Assembly (NCBI GenBank): GCA_013368375.1
Contig: JAACJP010000021.1
Location: 372,001 to 436,000, forward strand
Length of the DNA stretch: 64,000 nucleotides
From: Tricholomella constricta
Lineage: Eukaryota > Basidiomycota > Agaricomycetes > Agaricales > Lyophyllaceae
Reading direction: 5' to 3'
Part shown: positions 1 to 10,375 of the stretch, in pieces
Numbering within the stretch: the stretch's first letter is position 1
Layout of the letters: every line of letters begins with the position of its first letter
Position numbers and translations under genes: made by a program
Notes under the pieces: model-generated
What the model was told of the DNA's origin: nothing
Databases searched by the model: none
Seen by the model: only the letters and a program-made list of their open reading frames with translations

Positions 1-2299
1 ATCTTGCAGATTGCCTTCTGGCATCTGAGCCAGGGTGATCTCAAGCCGTCTGGCTTCGACAAGGAAAAGGCGACGGCTGACGTCGAGGCCATCCGTTCTG
101 CTCTCCGCACTCTTCTTTCGATTATTTGGACCTCTCTTTCTTCCGAGTCTGGCAATCTTTTGAATGATTTTGCGTCTTTCACTCGACTTTCTCTCGCTGA
201 CGCCGCAGAGCTCATTGAGACCACTGCGGGCACCGCGAAAGAAAGCCTCCGCGACATTGAGCAGGGTGTGCAGAAAGGAGAACGCACGCACCTCATCGGC
301 AGGGACAAGAAGCGTGTAGAAGAGGAGGAACGCGACGTCAAGGCCAAGTGGGACCATAGCATGGACGCAGTCAAGGGTGCCGGCGACTCTGCTATAGACG
401 CCGGTCGCGGCGTTTCGGCCTCCGTACAAGAAAAGGCGGAAAAGACTTCTACCCGAGTCCAAGCTGCATACTTGAAGGTGAGTTGAACTATCACCACGTT
501 GTATCTATCTAACGTTACTTCCAGATCTGCGACCGTGCGCAAGCTGATCCGAAGTTCCGCGAGGCTGTGGACACTATCATCTCCACCCTCCAAAAATGCG
601 TCCACCAGACCCTCGACGCCGGCAAGTCCAGCTCCCTCTCCTCCTTTATCCAGGACCCTACTCCCGAACAACACATCCCCAAAGCCCTCGATCTCATTCA
701 GACCTTCCTCGAACGCCTCTCTTCCACTCCTCTCGAACCGCTCTTTACCAAGATTCGCATGTGCCTTGACGCTATCGCCGCCGACCCGGAGCTGCGCCAG
801 TGGTTCGACGACTTTTTCGAGCTCACGCGCAAGAACCTTTCGAAGGAGGGCTATGCACGCTCGGACGAGTCCAAGGCAAATCGCAAGTCGCTGCGCACGC
901 GCTGGAAGGCGCTGCTTGATGAGGAGAGCGGGAAGTGGCGTGACACTGTGGATGGGGTCAAGCAGGAGCTGAGCAAGTTCCAAGACGGGCTCAATGCGGA
1001 CCGGGATTTGCAACGCGTCAAAACGGCTCATGAAAAGCTTTCTGAAGATCTTGAGAGGGGGCTTATCGAGGCGGGAGGAAAGGCCGAGACGGGCCTGGAG
1101 GCGCTCATGGAGCGTGCGTCGTGGTTCTGGCAAGATATTTTCCGCGTGTATATCCCGCGCATCGTCGAATTCCTCGGCGACTTGCCTATCCCCAGGTAAG
1201 CTACAGCACTCAACCTTCCATAAAATATCCTTGACTCACTCTTCTTAGGACCGAATATAAAGACGCCGAGATCGAGTTCGTGCTCGAAAATCTGGACATC
1301 TCGTCGCTCAACCTCCTCCCCTCGCACGTCTACATCCGCAACATCACCGATGTGGACATCACCACCGTCGACTCGCCCACCGCGCCCGCGCACACCGCCG
1401 TCGGCACGCTCACCCGCATCAAAGTCGACGCGGTGCAGCTCAAGCTCGACGATGTCTCGTTCTGGTACAGGGACCTCAATGCGGGGATGCTCGCGCCCGC
1501 CGAGGTGTCCGGCCGCCTGGCGCTGACGCTCCCGCCGCAGGGCGTGTCGCTCGACATCAAGGTGCGGCTCATCCCTGCCATCATCCCTGCGTCGGACCCG
1601 GGCTCGCGCGCGGCGAAGGCGCATTTCCATGTGGTTGAGCATGTGAAAGTGGGTATTAGTGATGAGGTGGGGATGGAGATCAAAGAGAGCAACCATGGGG
1701 TGTTGTTGTCCCTGTTTAGGCCGATTTTTGTGATGAGGCTGAAGGAGGCGCTGGAGAAGACGTTGGCGGAGCAGGTGAGGGCGGCGATTGAGTGGGTGGA
1801 TGGGGTGGCGTGGGATGTGGGGAGGAGGAAGGAGGTGTTTGAGGATACGGGGGCGGTTAGGGGTGGTGCGGCGGTCTTGGCGGCGGTGTGGAGTGAGGTG
1901 GGCAGGCTAAGGAGGGAGGGAGGGGCGAGGGGAGTTGAGTGGAAGGCGACGGGGACGGGAGTTGTGGTGAAGCAAGGGGAGGGGGAGGGTGAGGTGCAGT
2001 TTGCGATGGGGGCAGAGCCGCAGATTTTGAGTGGGGAGAAGAGGGGGCCGGTGGGGGCTGCATCGGAGCCGCTTGGGAAGAGGGTGGAAGAGGCGGTGAA
2101 AGGTGCGACGGGGGTCGACGTTGATATGGAAGCCCCGGGTCATCAGATAGGACAGGCGAAGGGCAAGATGGCGGAGCAGGCGAAGGGTTTTGTTAAGGAG
2201 GGGAAAAGGAAGGTGGAGACTTTCCAGAAAACTGTTGAGGCGAAGAAGGCGCAAGAGAAACGAATTGAGGGTTGGAAGAGTGAGGCTTTCGATTTTTGA
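1..2299 (+). CDS. HAM1-like protein, 5' end outside window
   Basis: Three coding blocks (1..477, 525..1195, 1249..2299) join in one frame across two GT-AG introns of 47 and 53 nt; the start codon lies left of the window, and about 732 residues are visible. The first half is helical and charged (repeated K/E/R stretches, FxxLxR patterns). The middle runs through WFWQDIFRVYIPRIVEFLGDLPIPR into a beta-rich segment (EFVLENLDISSLNLLPSHVY). This order is what is known for fungal HAM1-like proteins (HAM1 N- and C-terminal domains, formerly DUF4449), a family annotated as related to lipid-binding BPI-type folds. The tail (after about residue 560) is G/E/K-rich and low complexity, ending in a lysine-rich helix. 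Function is not established; a membrane or lipid role is inference. It converges on the RAD6 gene downstream. Confidence 0.78.
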
Positions 2300-2888
2300 T
2301 TCTTCTGGGTCGTTGCGACGTGTCTTCATGGTTATGATGTAACGATGTTTACGTTCTGTAGTATAGTATAGTGTTAGTGTCAACAATGTCTTATCATTTT
2401 GGCACCCCGCGTCATGTTCTATATGCCATTTCGCGTTGATGTCGAAGAGTCAAGGTTCTTGGTTTGATCATGGGATCACGCTCAATTGTGCTTTGGTGAT
2501 AAATTTTCGGCGGAGGCAAAGGTAACGTGGCGTATGATCGTCGTGAGCGACATGAGTCCGTGATGTTGCCCTGACGATGTTTTCCCCGACTTTGCTCTGA
2601 CACCGCAGTTTCCGTTAACGACTTCACTGTGATGCAAATCCTGCATTAAAAACATTATATAGATCGAAAACTGGCCTGTGAATATCTACAGTACGACGCT
2701 CTTCAATTCACAAGAGACGGGGCTATAGTCGAATGGTAGGATTACAGATGATATGTGCTACAATGCTAGATGATGAATGATCTAAGGGGCAGCAGCAGGT
2801 CAGGCGATGGAGACCCTGCGCGTGGGGGGCGGTCGGTGGACTCACCAAGGAAAGAAATGATGGATCTCTACGCCGCTCTGTGCCCCGC
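2300..2888. other. Convergent intergenic spacer
   Basis: 589 bp between the 3' ends of the HAM1-like gene and RAD6. No open frame with coding character is seen. It presumably holds both 3' UTRs. A short tRNA-like stretch near 2717-2740 was considered and rejected. Confidence 0.6.
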
Positions 2889-3509
2889 CTACATGCCGCT
2901 CGGGGTCTCCTCTGCGGGCTGCTGCTCGTCATCGACCTTTTCCTCGGGATCGAGCCAGCTCTCCTCCACGGTGGCCTTGACTCTCCTGACGTACTCCTTC
3001 ATGTTCTCGCGGTAGAGCTGCGCGGCCTCGGCGTTGGCGGGGCTGTTGGGGTTCGGGTCGTGGAGGAGGCTCTGTATGGAGGTGAGAATGGCGGCGACGT
3101 CGTAGGTCGGGGACCACCGGTTTTGGAGGATGTCGAGGCAGAGCTCGCCGTTGGCGTAGACGTTGGGGTGGAACATCCGCGAGAGGAATTTGACGGTGGG
3201 CGGCTTGTTGGGGTAGGAATCGTCGAACGTTAGGAGGAGCTTGAAGGTGCCGTCTTCGAATGGAGTGTCGGCTGTTGGATGGTTTATGGGTTAGTTAGGG
3301 AGGATGGGTGGTATGGATAAGGCGTCACACACCTGGACCGAAGATCACTGCGTTCCATAGCATGATGTTGTCGGGGCATGGGCTACCAGAAATGCCACCG
3401 GGTGGGTCGGTGGACAAGCGTTTGAAATCGCGGATAAGGCGTCGTTTACAGTTTGTGGACTGCGTGAGGTTGAGTAGGGCAATAGAATGATAGATTGTAG
3501 GCTTACCAT
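2889..3509 (-). CDS. RAD6: Ubiquitin-conjugating enzyme E2, RAD6/UBC2 type
   Basis: Three exons on the minus strand: 3509..3507 (only the ATG), 3459..3333 and 3271..2889, giving 170 residues in frame. It is an E2 that takes ubiquitin from E1 and, in known RAD6 orthologues, ubiquitinates PCNA and histone H2B with RING partners. The UBC fold is complete: PPGG near residue 20, HPN at 78-80, catalytic cysteine C88 in [12 protein letters not shown], then the conserved [16 protein letters not shown] helix. The C-terminal tail is short and moderately acidic (EEKVDDEQQ) rather than the long Asp run of budding yeast. The ATG is followed directly by GTAAGC, so the start codon is its own exon; the next exon begins [15 protein letters not shown], as expected for Agaricomycete RAD6. 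Confidence 0.96.
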
Positions 3510-3764
3510 GGTGGAGGAAGACTACAAGGTGTTTGCGGGAACAAGGGCAAGGGCAAGGGTCCTCGAGTTGTTGATTCCGTGTTTACCTTCATTGGTCTAC
3601 AGTAACAAGCACAACCCGGCGCACTGCCACAACGCGACCACACTCAATATTTATGCGCAAATTCAAATTCACAGTGGAACACAGAAAACATCCTCTACCA
3701 AAGAATGAATAAAAAGGAGCTAGAAAGTTTTTTTCAAGTCCAAGAACCGAGAGTCCACATTCAA

Positions 3765-4830
3765 TTACGCAAAGCCCAGTAACGCTCCAACCGCGACGCC
3801 CGCCATGACCACGGATGTGCTCACCATCATGGACACCGCCCCATTCTGATTTGTCCCACCTCCGGGCGCCCCGCTGCCTGAAGGCGTACTAGGCGCAGTG
3901 CCACTTGCCACTGGGGCACCCGTGTAGAACGTTGCGCCGCTGACGGCGGGGCCTGGGCCCGCGGATGCGGAGGCACCGATTCCAACGAGGGAGCCCTCGC
4001 CTTGCTGTTCATTAATTGACGGTGGTGCCATGAGTGAGTGAATGAAGAGTCAAGGAGGGAAGGACGTACACCGGAGGGACCCTTGAAGGCGTTGGCGTTG
4101 GTTTTGTATTTGTCAAAAGTGAAGTTGCCGGACGCGGGGGCATTGATCGCGCCGACCATGCCTGGGGAAAAATACATATGTTCAACATGAAGATGCATGC
4201 ATTGAAAATGTGGCAGGAGGATCATTGGATCAGGGCTCACCTGCGGAGCAGTGCGTCAGTGGGACCAGCTGCTTGCAGAAGAACCACAGCGCTGCGTGGT
4301 TGGAGTCGATGTGTGAGTAAGAGTTGACTGACGAGAGTGGCGCGACCCAGAAGCGTACTCACGTGTAGACGTATTGGTGATTGTCAAATTCCACTCCGGG
4401 GCGGTGGAGACGTTTGAGGGCGGGATGAAAACCCAGCCGGAGTCAAATCCGCCGGGCAAGGGGTTACATGGGTCCGCGAACGTTGATTGGGTTATGGTGT
4501 GGTTGCCGGGGCTATATCGAAGTTATAGATAAATATTATGAGAAATGTGGAACAAGCGTCGTCGGCAGGGAGAAGGGATGCGTAAGGGACTTACGCGCCA
4601 GTGAAGCGGAAGGTGATGGTGGTGCCGTTGGTAGCATTGAGAGAGGGAGGGATGAACTGGTAGATACCGCCGCCTGGGGCACCATTTACGGAGCCGACGA
4701 GGACGACCTTGGTCAGCAGAAGCGTCAGAGCAGGGTATGAGGCAGTCTATTAGGGGCGCACAGGGTTGTCGTTCTGAGCGGCTGCAAGCAAAGTTGCTGA
4801 TAGAGCGGAAAGGGCAGCTAAGAGACGCAT
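3765..4830 (-). CDS. Secreted GPI-type cupredoxin-domain protein
   Basis: Six exons (4830..4762, 4707..4595, 4511..4363, 4291..4241, 4161..4072, 4000..3765) give 235 residues in one frame. Residues 1 to about 18 (MRLLAALSALSATLLAAAQ) form a signal peptide. The body has the fungal extracellular cupredoxin pattern: TFRFTGAPGNHTITQSTF, then DPCNPLPGGFDSGW, then PLWFFCKQLVPLTHCSAGMVGAIN. A His, a Cys/His pair and a downstream Met could bind copper. The C-terminal third is Ser/Gly/Ala-rich and ends in a hydrophobic stretch with no basic tail (VVMAGVAVGALLGFA), as in GPI-anchored wall proteins. Two acceptor sites end in AAG rather than CAG/TAG, so the junctions at 4707 and 4000 are slightly less certain. 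Function within the family is unknown. Confidence 0.85.
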
Positions 4831-7409
4831 TTCTGAGTTAGCAAGGGACGGGGTCGAGGTGGGGGAATGTGTCAATGGGAACAGCTGGTGCGAAGTCCTT
4901 TTCTATTGGACATTGAGGCTTCGTGAATTGCATAACAAATGCTTGTCATGTCATGCCGGAAAGAGATTAACACACAAACGAAGATAGAGCGCGGAAATAG
5001 CTCGATTGTATAGATGCACCATGGGAACGAACTGTCTGTGGATGCGAGTCACTTCTAAATGCAACCGAGATGGTGATGTAAGGACAGGTGTCAATGAGCT
5101 ATGCGTGCAGTGCCGTAAAGTTCAAATCCAATGCACAGTCCATCAGTACACCAGAGCTTCTGTGAACTCACTGGAGCCAAGAGCGATAAGTCTGACCGCG
5201 TAGAAATAGCGGACACTTATCAAGCCCTCGCAGTGGTGATTGGCAATGGCAATGGCACTAGCAGAGTGATTTAAGAATTGCAGACAGAATAATGATGTCA
5301 GGAATAAGGCGTCAGGCCTTCAGGGACGATCATCCTACATCGGTCAGCGTCACTCACCTTCTACACGTGCGCCAGACGGCTTGACCTTGGATAGTGAAAA
5401 CTGGGGCAACCCGTCGGGGTATGAGAGAGCACCTAGCCTTATTCATCTTGGTATACAACCCATGTTACAAGTCAAGCCAAGGTCATGCGGATTGCACGCT
5501 CTGTCGCGATTGTTCCCCCTCTTCCCCTCTCCCCCTCCGATTTGGCGTACGTGTGTCTGTTGCAGTTGTTTCCTCCCCCCTCTTTTTTTCAGCGCAATTA
5601 CGATCTTACTTCACGGATCGCCGTCGGCGACCAGGGTGAGAAATTCAAGTAAATCCAACGTACGAGGTGATGCGCCCAAGTAATTTCCCAATCAAGTTCC
5701 TTGGATTGGCTAGTAAATGTACACGATCCTAGGGCTAGTCTGGCTTCTGTGATGTCACAGAAGAGACTGCGAATTCATCGAGATGCGAGAAGAGAAGGCG
5801 TGGGATGGGTTGTCGTGACTGGCGTCTTGCGCAACAGGTGAGGTTCGCAGCCGGCGTTGATAACCAACTACCATGAAATTAGCTGAAGTCGACTTCAATC
5901 TGCTGTTATCAGCATCCACGTAACGGAAATGAGAGGAAGAAACGAGCTGTGAAAGCGTTTCTTTCCACGTCCACACTCCTTGGAGATGACAGTCGAAGTT
6001 CGAAAGGAGGCGTTGTTTCTCACGAGATGCCTCGTGAATGGCATGGGATAATTGCCTTCGAATGTTGGTGAGAAGATGGATGCTGGCCTGAGGCTGGTGC
6101 TGACGTCCATTTGATCACCAGTGGAGCGAGGCTGACGGGTGTAATACATCTGAAGATGTAAAGAAGCGGTAGTTCACTTTCGCGAAGACGAGCTGCGGTA
6201 GGGCGCGAGGATGTAGAATACGTCTGACCATACCACAAGATGGATACGCGAGAAGGGTAGAGCGAGGTGTACGCTCTTCTAGTCTGATTACATGTGGGCG
6301 AAAACATGGACCATTTTGCCAGTCTCAGCTATGGGAAGGAACTCAGCAATCAAAAACTCACCGATGAGCTTCTCCTGTTCTATCAACGTATCCCTGGTCG
6401 ATAAGTAGCTGGAGTAAATTGGCAACCAATGGTCAGCCACCGGGTCCTGGGGGAAGGGGGTGGCGTCCAGTGTCCACGGTCCTTGAAATCCTTCATTTCC
6501 TAAGACCGACGGTAGATAATTTGCGAGTGGTTCTGGAAGGATTTTCTTCTAAGTTCCGAATTTGGGCCTAGCTATACTTATGGGCGTTGAGGGAAATTGG
6601 CAACGAGTCTAATTCCAGGTTGTCTTGGGCCTCCTTGGACGCGCTTCTAAGTTCCATTTCGTGACTGGTACTGGACGAGCGTGATCGGTTGATGTCAGGA
6701 ACGCATCGCTTTAATTCTCCTATCCAGGCTCGCCAAGGATACAGGCGGAGAATACGGTCGAAACAACTATGGAGGCCAGCCACTGCGAAGAGATATGTAC
6801 TATGTAGCCATAAGACCACATGCCGGGAGTATGCCAGGTGACGCGAAAGAGTCGCTTCCCGAAAACCATGGCCACTCCCTATGGTGCATTTCATGTGAAA
6901 CTCAAAGAACTAGAGACAATCGAAGCAAGATTTAAGGCCCAGAACCACGGTCCAATGGAAGAAGGGCTTCAGTGAGGGGGGATTTCAGGGTAATTTGACT
7001 TAGATCATGATCAGGAACCGTGTGTTCTGGCTGGTCCACTTCCTGAGACCGACTGTCGCCCGATTTTGGCGGAATACCAGCGTAACCAGGAAGCCCGAAG
7101 ACATACGCGTGTTCTGGAAAAAGCCCAGAGGTGAGCGCCTCCGAGAGAATGATGAAAGAAAAGGTTCGCGATTTCGGACAATTCCGGTCGCAATGATGTG
7201 CTGGCAGTTTGGTCGGACGACTTGGGTTGTTCCAAGTAAAAGTTCAGCTTCAGTAGGACGACATCAGAACAGGTCAGGATCAATTCATATGGGAAGGAAA
7301 GCGCTGAATGCCGAAGGTGATACTCTGCAGTGTAAATTGAGCAGAAGGCGTTTCCTGGCTGTGAAATTTTCAATCGAATTTAAGGTTGCTTGCTCACTGG
7401 AGAGCATAC
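4831..7409. other. Gene-poor spacer, no supportable gene
   Basis: About 2.6 kb with only short, mutually overlapping open frames on both strands and no recognisable domain, splice pattern or codon bias. A plus-strand frame at 7007..7486 (159 codons) begins with ATG but shows no family resemblance. The segment probably holds the 5' region of the cupredoxin gene on its left side. Nothing else is seen. Confidence 0.5.
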
Positions 7410-10016
7410 TTGACGACTCTCAGGAGTCACTAGTCAGGCCTAAACACCCTTGCACTTCTGGGGACGCTGGAGCTAATCTTCTTTGAGGGGCATTTAGCTA
7501 CATCGAAAAGATATCCCTGCATGATCCCGACGCCATGATATCGATCACTGTGATCGCGACTTTATGTTCACGAACGATCTCTCGGCTAGTGGTAATTGGA
7601 AATCTAGGGTTTCTAGATTTCCGGTCGTTGACAAGTTAAGTACAACTCCGTGTTGCGCTGCGCCTCCCACCTTCTTTCCTGGTTTCAAACGGCACGCTAC
7701 ATACCACGATGGATGAAGCGCCTGTCTACCCTCGACTGGACTTGACGGTACGCTCTGCCCTCCATCATTTGCGGCTGGTTCGTGTGCTGATCAAGGCCGT
7801 AGATGGGTGTCGTGTTGCTCGGAGTGCTGTGAGTTTCTTTCAAAGCGCGAGGAAGTCAAAATTATGACGTTGCGCATTTTATCTAGCATGGGTGCTTCGT
7901 AAGATTATTCACTCGTATCTGCATCTTAGAACTAATTTTCTTATAATCAGGCTGTGGGGAATCTGTTGCATGCAAACATACGAGTATTTTATGGTAAGCA
8001 GGATGTGTCCGGTGCTCGTGAATATAACGCTAACACTTGTTCAGGAATACCGCAGGGATACCTCATTCAACAAGTGGATGGTGCGTACCTGTGACCTTCG
8101 ACTGTGATATACAGCTCACTTGCCCATTGTAGGTCGCGATACTCGTGTAAGGCCTGAACTTTCTTTGCAATCCACATTGGCCGATGTATCGTTCACAGCA
8201 TTCTAGACACCCTTCATAACGCGCTGTGGGCGCATTGCATGTACATCTACCTGATCGCTGAACACTTCAACTTTGCCCATTTGAACGAAATCGTTTGGCA
8301 AGTGACACCTCTAGATGCTCATTGCCGGCCTTCTGCTGACGCGCCATTTTTGTCTACAGGAGCCTTGTTGTACGGCTTCTCTTGTGTAAATCTGCATGTG
8401 CCTGATTGACCTCTCGTTCTATATAGGCTCAGGTGATAGTCGGTGTAAGTGCACCCCCGGTCTACCATACTCCCTTTGTCATGATTAACCGTTCAAAATA
8501 ATTCTAGGCTTGCATAGGTCTCATCGTACAAAGGTTCCATCCCCTCATACCAATGCAGATTGACGTTCTGACGCAATTACAGCTTCTTCGTGTACAGAAT
8601 TTGGATATGTAAGTCGCCTTTTTGCTGGATCCTTCCCTCCCTACTCACACAAGATTTCTCTAGTGAGCCACCACAACATTTACGCTGTGGTGCCTGTCGT
8701 GCGTGGAATCCGTTGGGCTTTAATGACAAGAATGCTTATCGGCTGCTGAATTAGATCATCCTTGTCGTTGCGGAGTTCGCGGTTTCGCTCGGTATGTTGT
8801 TGATCTTTATGTCAGTCAAAATCTCGACTAACGCCGTGCTCTTCAGCGTATTTCATTCAAGCGTGGGCTCCTGCTTCAATTTCTATATCACCGCTCTGAT
8901 TAACGTCCATCATGGTCCTAGTTGGAAGGTCGAGAACTTTGATGGGCTGCCTTCGATCTTTGTACGTTTTTCTGACTGTCAGAGTTGTTTCCTCTAAAAT
9001 GGCTACGCAGAGATTGAGTCAAAGCATCAATGGCGTGGCGGCAGCGGGTGACATACTTATTGCGTCTACACTTATCTTCATACTGTACCGCTCGAAGACT
9101 GGTTTCTTGAGGTAAGTGATGGGAGGCCTTCCTTCATCAGCAGTCAACTTAAATCTATCATTAGGTCCGACTCGGTTGTGAAGCAACTGATTCTTTATTC
9201 TCTCAATACGGGTTTCTTGACCAGGTGGGTCAATAACAAATCAACCATTGCGTCGCTTACACAGCAACAGTATATGCGCATTGGTGTCGCTGATCACCGT
9301 AAGCAGCTCACTATCTGTTGTAACAAAAGCCTGACGTACCTACTCACCATAGATCACCATCTACCCCGCGAACTTCGTGTTCATGGTGTTCTACATTCTG
9401 CTGAATCGCTGTAGGTTTTCTGTTGATTGGGTGTCATAGCTTGCTAATCGTTGACAGTGTACACAAACTCACTTCTTGCCACGTGCGTACTGTATATTCC
9501 ACTCCATCACTTGACAGCTATCAATGTCGCTATCGCAGCCTCAACGCTCGCAAAAAACTCAGATTGCGTGCGGGCACCTCCGAAATGAGTTCGGACACAA
9601 GGGACATTACTCGAGTCAACAAGACAGATCCGCCATTCTCTAAACAGGTATTCCAACTAACTTTTTCTTCTTCGCTCCATCTTGAACATATCCCTTGGCG
9701 CATGTGCAGGACACCTCACATCATGTCGCCATCAGAGTTGACACGCAAACAGCCACAGGCTATGATCCTGCGACACCAGGCTACGATCCGACAGTACGTA
9801 TCATCCCGTTGTCTAGAATCTTCACACTGAAGAGAGTACACTGCTTCTAGATGGCGAAAAGTAATAATGGTTACGAGCTGTCGGTGTACGATGATCGTGA
9901 TCAGGCGAAAAATCAAGAGCACGCTGTATAAGTTTGAGGTTTGCTATTTCGCTATGCGAATTCGAGATTATTTTATATCAGAGACTGGCTTTAATGTTGT
10001 TTGCAATTGCAATATG
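7410..10016. repeat. Tandem duplication, unit 1
   Basis: First copy of a block whose second copy runs 10376..12976, giving a period of 2966 bp. Similarity begins at TTGACGACTCTCAGG (7410 and 10376), covers the DUF6534 gene with its promoter, and ends after the shared AATTGCAATATG. About 360 bp of unrelated sequence (10017..10375) separates the copies. Exons are more alike than introns, and small indels are confined to introns and flanks. Confidence 0.85.
7709..9931 (+). CDS. DUF6534-type seven-helix membrane protein, copy 1
   Basis: I reconstruct 23 exons totalling 1023 nt (340 residues): 7709..7747, 7803..7828, 7887..7898, 7951..7993, 8045..8080, 8133..8146, 8199..8297, 8360..8369, 8427..8444, 8508..8533, 8583..8608, 8664..8698, 8755..8791, 8847..8862, 8922..8961, 9011..9111, 9165..9224, 9271..9298, 9353..9410, 9458..9482, 9539..9647, 9710..9793, 9851..9931. 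The joined protein has the hallmark DUF6534 strings: MGVVLLGVLMGASLWG, LDTLHNALWAH, VWSLVAQVIVG, LIVQSFFVYRIW, INGVAAAGDILIA, YSLNTGFLT and LLATLNARK, separated by hydrophobic helices. The tail is hydrophilic. The family is abundant in Agaricomycetes, predicted to span the membrane, and has no assigned function. One intron (8298..8359) starts with GC. Individual mini-exon borders could shift by a few bases, but the frame closes exactly. Confidence 0.85.
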
Positions 10017-10375
10017 TTCTCGCATGAATGTCAGTGTCGCCACATATGATGTTTACCCCAGCTGAGTCAATCGTGGTGAAAGGTTTGAAGCTCTCTGTGG
10101 CGATCGGCAAACATGAGTTTCTTTGCTTCTCATGTCGTGTGTATCATATTTAAGAACAGCCAGGAGTGGGATACCGAAAAGCAAGTGATATTCAGAGCAT
10201 TCTTTCTACACCAGCGGAGACATCAGCAACGGTGCCGAATGCAAATTATGAACCAATGGTCGCAACATCTGTCTGAGGTGAATACAGACTTACTTAGGTT
10301 TGATGAGAAATACTTGACGAGCTCAAATTTGATGATGTTTATATTAGAGCCTCCGGTGCAGCCGTTTACTTGAAG
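10017..10375. other. Unique spacer between duplicated units
   Basis: 359 bp not shared by the two duplication units. No gene or repeat is recognised here. Confidence 0.5.

Noticed and set aside
1028..1696. 222-codon minus-strand open frame
   Set aside because: Shadow of the HAM1-like coding sequence; Arg-rich, no family pattern.
2714..2790. tRNA-like start (GGGGCTATAGTCGAATGGTAGGATTA)-type sequence
   Set aside because: It resembles a tRNA 5' half with an A-box-like stretch, but no B box (GGTTCGA) or closing acceptor stem follows. At most a chance or a fragment.
7007..7486. 159-codon plus-strand frame with ATG
   Set aside because: No recognisable motif or splice context, and its end overlaps the start of the duplicated block, which does not continue it in the second copy.
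8847..8961. Apparent premature stop (TGA) in DUF6534 copy 1
   Set aside because: The stop disappears if 8863..8921 (GTGGGC to CCTAG) is an intron, which also restores the family-typical spacing in both copies.
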